Source: Paraspadella gotoi (lineage: Eukaryota; Chaetognatha). From it: a stretch of 64,000 nt of DNA. A model generated the notes under the pieces. The model saw nothing but the letters and a program-made list of their open reading frames with translations. It searched no databases and was not told the origin of the DNA. Made by a program: the position numbers and the translations under genes. The stretch covers positions 1 through 64,000 of the forward strand of contig CM119263.1 of assembly GCA_051294375.1 (NCBI GenBank), given 5' to 3'. Below are positions 22,501-34,500 of the stretch, one piece after another (positions within the stretch are counted from its first letter, which is position 1; each line of letters opens with the position of its first letter).

Positions 22501-25500
22501 ATTATAATTTATTATTTTTTAAAGATAACTTATTTTAATTATATGGTAATAAAAATATTTGATATCTTTAAATGCTTTGAGGCGACTTACCACAGCTTTA
22601 ACTTAATCAATTAATTTAATGATGTTTTTTAAAACTGAAAACCCCAAAAACTTCTATGATCCAAAGCAATTAATTTTAATTTTTAATCATAAAATGTAAT
22701 TGTTACAAGATAAAATTATTTAAATAATATTCGGATATTACTATAAAAAATATATTTACTTTATACTATAAATATAATTTTATTTAAAAAATAATATCTG
22801 CATATAAATTTTGTATGAATAAGAGTAATAGTTTGGTTTAACTCTATATACAAATATTTTGTTATTGAATAAAATAATTTTTTTTTAATATACAATAATT
22901 TAAAAAAAAATAATTAGTTGGTTTTTACTTTTTTCATTAAATAATTGTTTAACAAAGAAGTTTTGTTTTTCTTACTAAATCTAAAAACAAGGAAAAAAAA
23001 GTTATGATTTATAAAATTAAAAATAACTACCTCTTATAATCCGATTCATATATTTAAATTAATTCATAAATTCATTTAGATACTATTTTACTATATAATA
23101 ATATTGTTAATTAATTTACTTGATTAGCAAATTATTACAAGTTTAAAGTATAAACATTGTGTTGAACTTTTTTATTACATTTTTAGATTAAAAAAAAATT
23201 TATATTAACAAAAAATTTAATGAATTTGTTAGTAATTTTATTTTTATCGTTGTTAACAAATTCATAAAATTTTTTTGTAATCTTTGTAATCAACAGATCA
23301 AACTATGAATACGTTAACAAACATTTTTTTAATAAAAAAAAGGTTTTTTTTAAGTTTAAATTAATAATTTTAATTAAAATATAAATCATTTCTATCCTAG
23401 CATCCCACGTAATTCCCTCCACTAGCCCTAGCCTCCGCTTTGCATTTAAGGCCAAGCATGAACCTCGAACCTATCATCGCACATAAAACTTTTCCCATCT
23501 GTAAGTTGGGTATAACTACAACAACCTTGTTGATCGTAATGCTAACTTTTACTTATTCATCCTGAATTACAACTACCTCAAATGTTAAAACTAAACACTA
23601 ACCCTTAACCTAATTTTAGTAAAATTGCCATAACTAGAACATTAGTTTCAGTTCATTAACAAAATTATTATTTTCTATGCGATATCGCATAAAATCTGGA
23701 TAGTGGAGATCATTTGAATAATTATATCTTTTTTGTAACAATTTCATTATATGATTAAAAAATTTTATGAATTGCTTTGTTTTAAAGAAGAATCTTTAAA
23801 AAAAAAAAATTTTTAGAAATAGGTCACAATAGTTTTTAATGCTTTTAATTATAAAAAATTAATTAACTATATTAATTAACTTAAAAAACCATTTAAAATT
23901 ATCAAATGTTTTTCACGGTAGGGCAGAGAGGATGTGAAAGAAACAAAAAAAGTGCCATCTCTGAAACCTATAAAATCTTAAAGTATACCCATGAGACACT
24001 TAATGTGGTAGGTCAGTAAAATTCGATAAAGGCAGGTTTTTTTTAAATGCTCATTAAAGTTTTTGAAAATTTTTTATAAAATTTTTAAAATAGTTTAGTC
24101 TAAATGCTTACAATTTTAATGTCTATACATCTATCATTATCTACAGAGCATAAGCTTTAATTTGAGACCTCTCCCAACTTTTTACGATTTTTTGTTATTG
24201 AATTATAAGTAAAAATCATAATTTAAAAAAAAAAATTAATAATCAATCAGTTCTTTCAAACGGATTATTTCTTAAAAATAAAAGTACAAATAGGTTCTCA
24301 AAATGCAGTTCTACTTATTAAGCCCTAAAAACAAATTTTTAAAAAAATTTATATAAATTTATTATGAAAAATAAATAATATAGATAATTAATTTTATTTT
24401 TTTAAGAAAAATATGTAATATTTAATTAAAACTTAATCTCAAATAAAATAACAGATAAATATTAGTTGAGCACTTTAATTCAAAATCATATCCAGCTTTA
24501 AAAAGTAATTATATAATTTATTACTTATCAAAAAAAAATTTTATTCTTAAAATTATATTATAATAATAACTCACTCAATATTTGATATATATTATTAATA
24601 GACAAATGTATAAAAATATTAACAAACATAATGCTTTAACTTTTAATTCTTAATTAGAGTATATATTAATATTTTTCAAAATATTTTTTTCATTTTTAAA
24701 ATTTTTTATATTAAAATTATTATTAATTAAAAAAAAACTTATTTTGAAGCCTAATAAGTAGATGGTGATAATAAAAGCTTTTTGAGGGAAAAAATTAATC
24801 ATAGACAGAGAGAGAGAGAGAGAAAGAAGCCAAATCGTTTTCAACAGCAGAGGCACCCAGAAAAAAAGAAAGAAATCAAAAGGCAGCAACAGAAGCAGCA
24901 CGAGAAAAGAGAAAAAAAAAAGAGCCCCTGCAGAGCCAGCTGCAGAGAAAGAAATCAAAAGGCCGTAGCAGAAGCAGCAGGAAAAAAGAGAAAAAGAATA
25001 AGCCACTGCAGGGCCAGCTGCAGACTCGTTTTTTTTCCTTTCTCTATGAATCAGTGACTAGGGAAAAGAGAGAGGGAGAGAGACATGTAATTAAGAGAGA
25101 AAAGAGAGAGAGAAAGAAATATAAAAATAAAAGAGAGAAAATTTGTTTTTGATAAAACGTAAACAAAACATATTTAATATCTGTCCAGACTCAATTTTAA
25201 GAGGAAAGGTCATTCAGCATAACAATACGTAATCATTGATGTATTAGAGCTAATACATCGAGAAATTCATTATAATCATCAAATTTGAGAAAATAAAATA
25301 AAATTATAAACAAAGAAAAATTCTATTTTGCGATAGTACGGAAGAAAATTAAAGTTACAGTTTCTGAAAAATACAAAATGATAACATGCACGAATGCGAT
25401 GCCTAATTTTACGAGTTCAATCCTAATTCAATTTTTTTTTAATAAAAACGCAGAGAGAGAGAAAAGAAAGAAATCAAAAGGCAGCAGCAGAAGCAGCAGG

Positions 25501-28500
25501 AGAAAAGAGAGAAAAAGAATAAGTCCCTGCAGAGCCAGCTGCAGGCTCGTTTTTTTCCCTATGATTATGAATCAGTGACTAGGGAAAATAAAGAGGGAGA
25601 GAGACATGTAATTAAGAGAGAAAAGAGAGAGAGAAAGAAATATGAAAATAAAAGAAAGAAAATTTGTTTGTTTTGATAAAACGTAAACAAAACATATTTA
25701 ATAACTGTCCAGACTCAATTTTAAGCACATCGATGATAAGCTGTATATAAATTTTCAGCTTCATACACCCAAATTTAATCATAAAAAAGGCGATCTATAA
25801 TTTGGAACGCCGACGACAACAACAACGCCGACGACGCCACTTATGGGCAAAAGCGATACAATATCGTCGCAAACGCTAAGCGATTGCGACGATAACAAAA
25901 AAATTTATATGCCTTCATTAAAATTTTTAACTCTGAAAACTGTTATACTTTTAACAAGGTTTTAAACAAATCCTAACTTAACATTTTTGGATAAAATTTA
26001 TAGAAACTAGTTCAGAAAGGTGCCCCATGATTAGGGCTTTAATTTGATACCTTGCCCACCATCCTATCTTTTTTCTTTCAAAAGTTATACAAAAAAATAA
26101 CTTTTTTTATCATCGGAGAACTAAGGATTTGAACTACGCAGTACAAATCTTTGTTAAATAAAAGTTTCAGCAAAGCGGGAGTATCTCAATTTATCCTATT
26201 TGTATAATAACTAAATTTCAAAATAAAAATTAAAAAAAAAATTTCAGTTATACCCATCGTCTTACTCGTTTATCAGAGAGAGATGAGAGGAGTCGCCAAC
26301 AAGTTACAGCACTGAAAAAGGCACACGCCAGAAGAGAGGCGAAGAGGCATAAAACGTAAGGAGCGGCTTGCAGAGACAGCTGCAGGCTCGTTTTTTTCCC
26401 TGGATGATGATAGAGTAAGTGACTTAGGGAAATAAGAGGGAGAGAGACATGTAATTAAGAGAGAAAAGAGAGAGAGAAAGAAAATATGAAATAAAGAAAG
26501 AAATTGTTTGTTTTGATAAAACGTAAACAAAACATATTTAATACTGTCGCTGCACTCTTTAACCGCACATCGATGATAAGCTGTATATAATTTCAGCTTC
26601 ATACACCAATTTAATCATAAAAAAGGCGATCTATAATTTGGAGCCGACGACAACAAAACGGCGCGACGAGCACTTATGGGCAAAAGTCGATTACAATATC
26701 GTCGCAAACGCTAAGGATTGCGAGCGATAACAAAAAAATTTATATGCCTTCATTAAAATTTAATCTGAAAACTGTTATACTTTTTAACAAGGTTTTAAAC
26801 AAATTCCTAACTTAACATTTTTGGATAAAATTTAAGAAACTAGTTCAGAAAGGTGCCCATGATTAGGGCTTTAATTTGATACCTTGCCACCATCCTATCT
26901 TTTTTCTTTCAAAGTTATACAAAAAAAATAACTTTTTTTATCATCGGAGAACTAAGGATTTGAACTACGCAGTACAAAATCTTTGTTAAATAAAAGTTTC
27001 AGCAAAGCGGGAGGTATCTCTTTTATCCTATTTGTATAATAACTAAATTTCAAAATAAAAATTAAAAAAAAAAATTTCAGTTATACCCATCGTCTTCATC
27101 CGTTATGGCTTATGGTTTAAGAATTCAGAGAAACAAAGTATCTAGTCCAAATTTCAACTTTTACACTGTACTTTTACTGTTATTCTAGGCCGAATCATAT
27201 TTTGCATGTATTTGTTCAGCATAACCGTCAGGAAAGGGATGGCTTGTTAGTACAAATGGTCAAAGTAAATTCATGAGCGATAATTTTTTTTCCGTGCACA
27301 TGAAATTAAGCGTGATCTGTCTGCGTCTTATGGTAGTTGTGGTGGTAGTTGTGAATATAGTGTTTGTTATAATTGTAATTGTTGTTGCAACTACATTTTT
27401 TTTCATATAAAAAAAACAAGCAAAATAAAATACATGTTAAGCGTAATTATTGTTTTTTTCCACCAACTCATTTCCACTCAGACGATTCCACCGAAACTTG
27501 ATTTCCAGCTTAATCACAATGCTTCACAACCAACACACAAAATTTCAGGTTAATCACCCTATCCACGCATGAGTAATTGGCGTTCCAAGCTGGTGGGACG
27601 GACGGACATGGATTTTTTTTGCATAATTTTATAAAAATTCGAAGATTAGACTTACGGACAAAGTTTAAACCATTTTTAAAAAGTCATTAAGTTCGCCAAA
27701 AATATTGAAAACTGGTTTTTTGTACTGATTTTTAATTTTCAGATTATGAATATAGTTTTTTATAATTTTGACTAACTTAATGACAAAATTTTCAAAAATA
27801 GCTTATACTTTCTAAAATCAATTATTTGTCAGGAATACAAATCCGTTCTTAAAATTGAAAAATTATCATTGATTGGTAAACGATCGCCACATATACTTAT
27901 ACATAGGATTTTTAATATACAAAATTTTAATAGGTTCTTATTTTCAATTTTTTATAGGTTAAATGTTAATTCTATAACATTTTATTTCACCCTACAGTAT
28001 TTACCCAATTTTAATAATATGTTTATACTTCAAACATGGACATTTCCGACAATAACAAGAAATTTTTGTATAAAATCATCATCACCATTACATTATTCGG
28101 ACTTTTTACCCTAAAATTTTCATGAATGAAGTTTGATATCTATATTTTGATTATTATATTTTTTTATAATATTTAGGTTTGGGTTAGGTTGATTCTCCTG
28201 CGATGTTACGAAAATACGTATAAATTGCAATGAGCGTTTGGAATGAAATGAGTTTGNNNNNNNNNNNNNNNNNNNNNNNNNAAGTTTACTAGATACAGTC
28301 ACAGTGATACTATAAGGGGGTTATGTTGCCTGTGATAAGATATGCATATAACTAGGTACCAAAAGGTTCAGTGTTCAGAACTAACATCAAAATCCAAAAT
28401 GAAATTAGACACATTTAGATTCAATACTGCAATATGTAAATGAGATTGAGAGATTCAATCTCATTTAAGATCATATTAAATAATCATCTCTTACAATACT

Positions 28501-31500
28501 GCTTCTTAAAAAATCATTATCAAAAATACCTGAGAAATATTTTGTTGATTCGGCGCCTGCGGACTGTCCCGCTTCCCCGCTTCCCCGCCTCCTTTTCCTT
28601 TTCCTGTGGCTTCGTGAGAGGCGCTGCGGTGTCGATCCGCGGGTCGACGAAAGGCGAGCAGCGTTGAGAAAATCTCGCCCACGGGTTTATTTCCCAAAAG
28701 CGACTCCTGCGATTGAGTCTTGGGCGGTTCCGACTTCGATCCTCGAGGACTCGTGTCGTCCTTCTGGAAGAGGGCGCCGAGTGGGCGAGAGCCCGAAAAC
28801 AGGGCGCCGGTCGGTCGATTCTTGCCCAAAAGGAAGGAAGTGGTGGGTCGCCCGGAGCCGCTCGTCGACGTGGACGCCTCGGATCCAGAAGGGTCGCGGC
28901 GCTGTGCCTCGCTTTTGGGGGCGCAGGCAGCATCGGCGTCTAGAGGTTTTCCATTAGGAGATTCCGAGTAGAAGCTCGGCAGCATTGGAGGACGAGAGTC
29001 ACCGGACGAAGAGGATGGTGGTTGGTTGGGTGGGGAAGGGCCGGGAATGCCGGAGGTAGGGTAGGGCGAGGTGGGCTGAGGTTGATGAGGGGATGGAAGG
29101 TAGTTGGGTTGAGCTTGAAGAGGAGATTGGAGAGGTTGGATGGGAGACAGATGCGGTTGAGATGGAGACGGCTGAGGTTGTATCGGAGATTGCTGAGGAT
29201 GATTCAACGGGGAATGTTGCGGGTGCATGGGCGAATGTTGTGGTTGCATAGGGGAATGCTGAGGGTGCATTGGCGAATGTTGAGGATGCATAGGAGAATG
29301 CTGGGGATGCATAGGAGAATGTTGGGGAGGCATAGGAGAATGTTGAGGATGCATAGGAGATTGGTGCGATTGCATAGGTGATTTGTGAGAATGGCCAGAG
29401 TCGGTCTGCGGCGAGCGAGAGGCCGCCATTTTGTAATGGGCGGTCTCCTGCTTTTCAGAGGGAAAAGGAAGTGTTTCGACGACGGAGATTCCGCGTTCTA
29501 AGTCTGTCGTTCGAATCTTGATGGGCGGGACGCGACCCTCCATCGCCGGGCGGTCGTCGTTCTCCCTCTTTAAATGCTGAATTACTTGGTAGATCTTTTC
29601 GGGTTGCGGACTGCGATGATCCCTCACTTCTGCTTTGAATGTCAACTCGTTGGTCAGCTTGTTCTTCAGCATGTGGTGCGGCGATGGGTGAGCGTCGATG
29701 TCGGTCTTGGCGCCCGGTAGCGGCGGAGTGCAAAGCTGCGGAGAGTGGGAGACTTTACGGCCATCGGCGCCGCCGACGCCCTTGTCCGAAGACGGGGCCT
29801 TGATCACCTGTGCGTCTCTCGGTGATGGAGAAGGAACGGGCGAAATGAACTGATAGGCGGCGCTGACCGGAGGAGTCGTCAGTTGTCGAGGGGAACCAGG
29901 CGCGCCACCGAGGGCGTTGTTACGGACAATGAGATCCAAGAGGTCGGACCCGTCCGAAGTCTCTTTGATCGACTCGAAGTCGCTCTGAATCTCGCTGGAC
30001 AACGCGGGTGACTCAGAAGTCGGCGGCGTCGACGAGGTCGAACCCTGGAATCACAAATGTTCTTCACTTGTAAGTTTTAATAATAATTGACAAAGTTGCA
30101 CATTCAAAACTAGTATGAAATGTTTTCGTTTAGACGCATAAATCATTAAAAATTACTAAATCTCTATCAAGAATAATGAAGAAATTAATATAATGTGGTG
30201 AATCCTAAATTCGCCTCCCGTATAGCTTGGTGAAACTCAGCTCGTCCCATTGGCTTGGACAGCTAAGTACTCGTTCACCAACCGTGAGTTCCGGGTTCAA
30301 TCCCCTCACGGTCACGCTGGTTAAAGTGTGATGGTGTCGGCATAAACACGCCAGTGACATGGGGTGGTCACTGCAGGTCCAAAGCCAGCTGGCAGGAGAT
30401 GCCTCACACCCCAGGCATCGCACATGTCCCTCCGTTGCCATAAGTGGTTAGCCCTACTATCGAACACGCAACCGCTGCGTACCGTCGTTCACGTCGTCGC
30501 TTAAGGGTATGCATCCCACGCCTATGCCCTACTTCTCGCTCGCTCTCTATGGCAATGAGTCTGTCTACTCTCAAGACAGTCACTCTGGGCTTGGTCACCC
30601 CAGTGTGCTGTCTTGGGGGGGGCATGTGTGGTGAATCTTAAATTCGCCTCCCGTATAGCTTGGTTAAACTCAGCTCGTCCCATTGGCTTGGACAGCTAAG
30701 TACTCGTTCACCAACAGTAGGGCGTTGAAAAATAACGAAATATAACAGATCAAATGAGGTACATAGCTATTTTAGTGTAATAAAGTCTAGAATTCGATGA
30801 TATAACCATTTTTTTGTATAGTCTCATCTTCTTTGTCGGAAATGGCGATTTTTGCAGCATATAAGGTGCTATTAAAATGGAGCAAACATTGTAGAGTATA
30901 AGAAACTAAAATTATTAAGATTTTATAAAGCTATATTTAACTTATATAATATAAAAATAAAGCCCCATATAAATATTTTGGTAAGTTTATTTACAAATTT
31001 TATATTTTATTAATAGTTTGTTAGCTATATTTATTAATAAATAATAATAAAAAATAAGCTAAAGTGAAAAAATAAAAAAATTCAAATTTTAAAACCGGAT
31101 TTGAATTCCTTACAAAAAGTTGATATAAGAAAGTATAATCCATTTTAAAAAATTCATTCATTAAGTAGGTTAAAAATATTAAAAACTATTTTTTATTTAA
31201 TTTTTCAGTTTTTGGCTTAAAATTATAGTTTTTCTGATTTGACCAACTTAATGACATAATTTTTGATATAAAAATTATATTTTCTTATATCAACTTTTTA
31301 CAAAGAATCGCAAATCCATGAAAAAAATTTTGAAATTATTATTTTTTTAACTTTAACCTAATTTTTACTCATAATTATTATAAATATAGATAATTAAATT
31401 TTATAAAAAACATAAATTTAGAAATAAACTTAACAAAATATTTTATAAGTCTTTATTTTTATATTTCAAAGCTCATATAAATTTTATAAAATTTTATAAT

Positions 31501-34500
31501 TTATTTATCATAAATTATATGGTTTTGCTTTTTTAAACATTTTATATACATTAAAAACCGTCATTTCCGACAAGAAAGATAAAATTATACAAAAACATGG
31601 TCATCACCATCGAATTCTACAGACTACATTACACTAAATAGCTATGTACCTCACTTGATTGTTATATTTTATTTATTTTTCAACCTCTAACCACGTGAGT
31701 TCCGGGTTCAAATCCCCTCACGGTCACGCTGGTTTAAAGTGTGATGGTGTCGGCATAAACACGCCAGGGACATGCGGTGGTCACTGCAGGTCCAAAGCCT
31801 GAGCGCCAGCTGTCGGGAGATGCCTCACACCCCAGGCATCGCACATGTCCCTCCGTTGCCATAATAATTCCAATCTATTTAAAAGAGAATTGAGAGATAA
31901 AAGATAAAGATAAGTAGGAACCGGAATAATCAGTGGAATGGAGCTCTCGAGGCCCCAAATTTTGATTAATGAAATATAAGACACAAAATATTTTACTCTT
32001 ATTCTGAGGGAACCAAACAGATCATAATACAGGGACTCCTGTCAGGGAGTCCAGCTTTATCGGTATCTTAAGCTCAAGAGCGATTTTAAGATGGAAAAAA
32101 ATTATTGGGAAACTGGAAGCCTAAATTTGACCCAAAAATTGTCCGTAATTTTTTCTATCACAATTATTCTTTTTTAATTTTTAATAAAATTTAAAAAAAT
32201 AATATAGGAAACAACCAGACTTGTCGCCTCAGTTCTCCTGACTGTGATCCCTAAACTTTTATTAGCCAAACTTCGTTCAATGGGGTGGGTCAGAAGTTTG
32301 TTTGGGAACCTCATACATTTCTGAGAAACTTTCAATGGAGCAAAATTTTCTAAATGGCAAGAAGCATTAGTAATTAATTTTTTAATATTTATTTATAGAT
32401 AGGAAATGTCAAAAATTTTTTTTTGAATTTTTTATTTTTAAAGCAGATTCAAATAGCTTATGAAAAGTTATCTACACAAAGTATAATTCTTTTTTCAATA
32501 TTTTGGGTTTAAATTGAAAAAACCTTAAAAAATCATCATCATCATCATCATCCGATGATTTTAGCAGTTTTTACTAATTTTAGTAATAAAACATCAAAAT
32601 TTTTAAAAGATTGTAATTATATTTTTTGCTTAACTTTTTAAGCTCTATCAGAATCAATTAAAAAAACTTAAAATATCCAAAAAAATTTTTGACATTATAT
32701 AGCAATAAAATAATATTAATTAGCGAATTACTCATGGTTCGGAACATTTTTGTAAAAAAATATTAACACAATAATTAATACCATAATGGATTAGTTTAAT
32801 GCTGTTCCCATTAAAAATTGAATTTGGTCGCTACCTCTACTTTTATGAAAGGGAGTTACTTAAGCCAGAAGTCAAAAGTGTCTCCTGCATAATAAATAGT
32901 TATTAACCATCCATTCTCCCGAATGCAGCCATAGTGGTAGGACTGGAGGCTTTCCTACCGGGTTCGCAAAAGCTTGCTCAAAGCTTCTGTGGGTGCTTGC
33001 AAAGGTTTTTCAAGGCAGTCCAAATGTGAAAAATAAATGATATGAGTCTATTAGAGATGACAAAGTTTTTTTTATATAAATAATTCGTGCAAACAAAAAC
33101 TTTGTCAATCTCTAAACATTTCGAACAACGAAAAGAAAGGATTAACACAATAAGATATGAGTCAAAGGAAATCAGAGAGGGAGAGAGTGAGAGAGAGAGG
33201 AAGAGAGTGAGGGCAAAAATTCAAAAAGAGGAAAAAAGAAAAGTTAGACAAAAAAAAAGTTTTTCAGATGTTCTCAGCGTAAAAAATAGGAAAAAAGTCT
33301 AAATTCATAACTTTTTGACTCGTTTTATTCATTTTTCACATTTTTTCATATTAATGGTTTGAATTTTATAATTAAAGGCAGCATATAAATATTCTCATCT
33401 CTCAATCTTTCAATTCCTCCAACCTAATAATTATTAAGTCTCTGCGGTTTTGAAATACGGATGAATCTAACGAGAAGAAAACACTTATCAAAATATAAAA
33501 TAATAATAAATTGTTAAAAACGAACCTGAGACGTTGAGACTTTTATTCCTCCTGCCGCCGTTGCCGAAGCGGCGTGGCTCCCTCTCAATGAGCTTAATGG
33601 CGGCGCGGGCGGCGTCTCTATTCGAGAGGACACCGCGTTGGGTGGCTTCATGGCTTGCGTCGGCGGAGAAGGACTGTAGTGCGGGGAGAGCTGCATAGAA
33701 GGATGGCTCGGAAGCCGCGGGGGCATGTGCGTCGTCGGCTTTGTCGACGGAATAGCCGGAGAGCTTTCTGGACGGCCGGCGATGTGCATTGAGACCGCAT
33801 CGGTCGACGGCGTGACTCCCTGAAGCGTGCGGCTCATATGTTGCAGATTCGCCAGAGCGGGGTTAGACCCCATGCTCTTGCTATTGGGCGGAAGATGATA
33901 CCCCGCCGCGATAATGTCCTGAGGTTGTATGGGAGTATGTCCGGATGTCTCCGCAGTGTGGTTCGTCCCGGACCGAGATTTAAAGTTGTTTGATTGATCG
34001 ACGCTCGTCGCCGTCTCGGGGGACGTCAACGAAGATTCTGGGGGCCTCAGATGTTTTCTCGACTCCGCCTGCTGATGTTGCAAATGATGTTGCTGAAGGT
34101 AATGTAATTGCTGTTGCCGGAAGGCGGCGTGGGAGAGATCTTGGGACGCGGAGCGTGGAATGGGATCCCTGGAGGCAGCGGCGGCGGCGGCCGACTGGGA
34201 TTCGTGGCGGGAAGAAGAGGACGAAACTGTGGAGGGAGCGGAGGCGGAGGACGCCGGCGACGACAGATATTGACGGATGAGATTCGAGGATGAGGAAGAT
34301 GGCGTCGAACGCGACGCGGAACCTCCGTGAATTCGGACCAGATCCGGAACGGGCAACATGTCTTTACCAGGCGGGTAGCCTTGGTAGCCTTCCACGTTGG
34401 ATGTCGAAGGCTGAAAAGTAATACGATGGTTTAAAATTGATCAAAGAATCATCTCCCTCTCTCCCTCCCCGCCTCTACAGATTATAGACGAATTTCAGTT

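Larger units (their letters stand above)
20534..28529. other. Intron 7 of the giant gene (8 kb), repeat-rich
   Basis: AT-rich, with no convincing coding exon. It holds short AAGTAAAAT-type runs (22060-22140), a diverged inverted pair (about 21020-21085 and 27285-27355, both with GACGCAGA-ACAGATCACGC homology), the 24.8-27.1 kb tandem repeat, a foldback relic at 27.65-28.13 kb and an assembly gap. Confidence 0.5.

Noticed and set aside
32930-33010. Possible tRNA-like sequence (AGTGGTAGGACTGGAGG ... GGGTTCGC)
   Set aside because: No cloverleaf could be built with paired arms.
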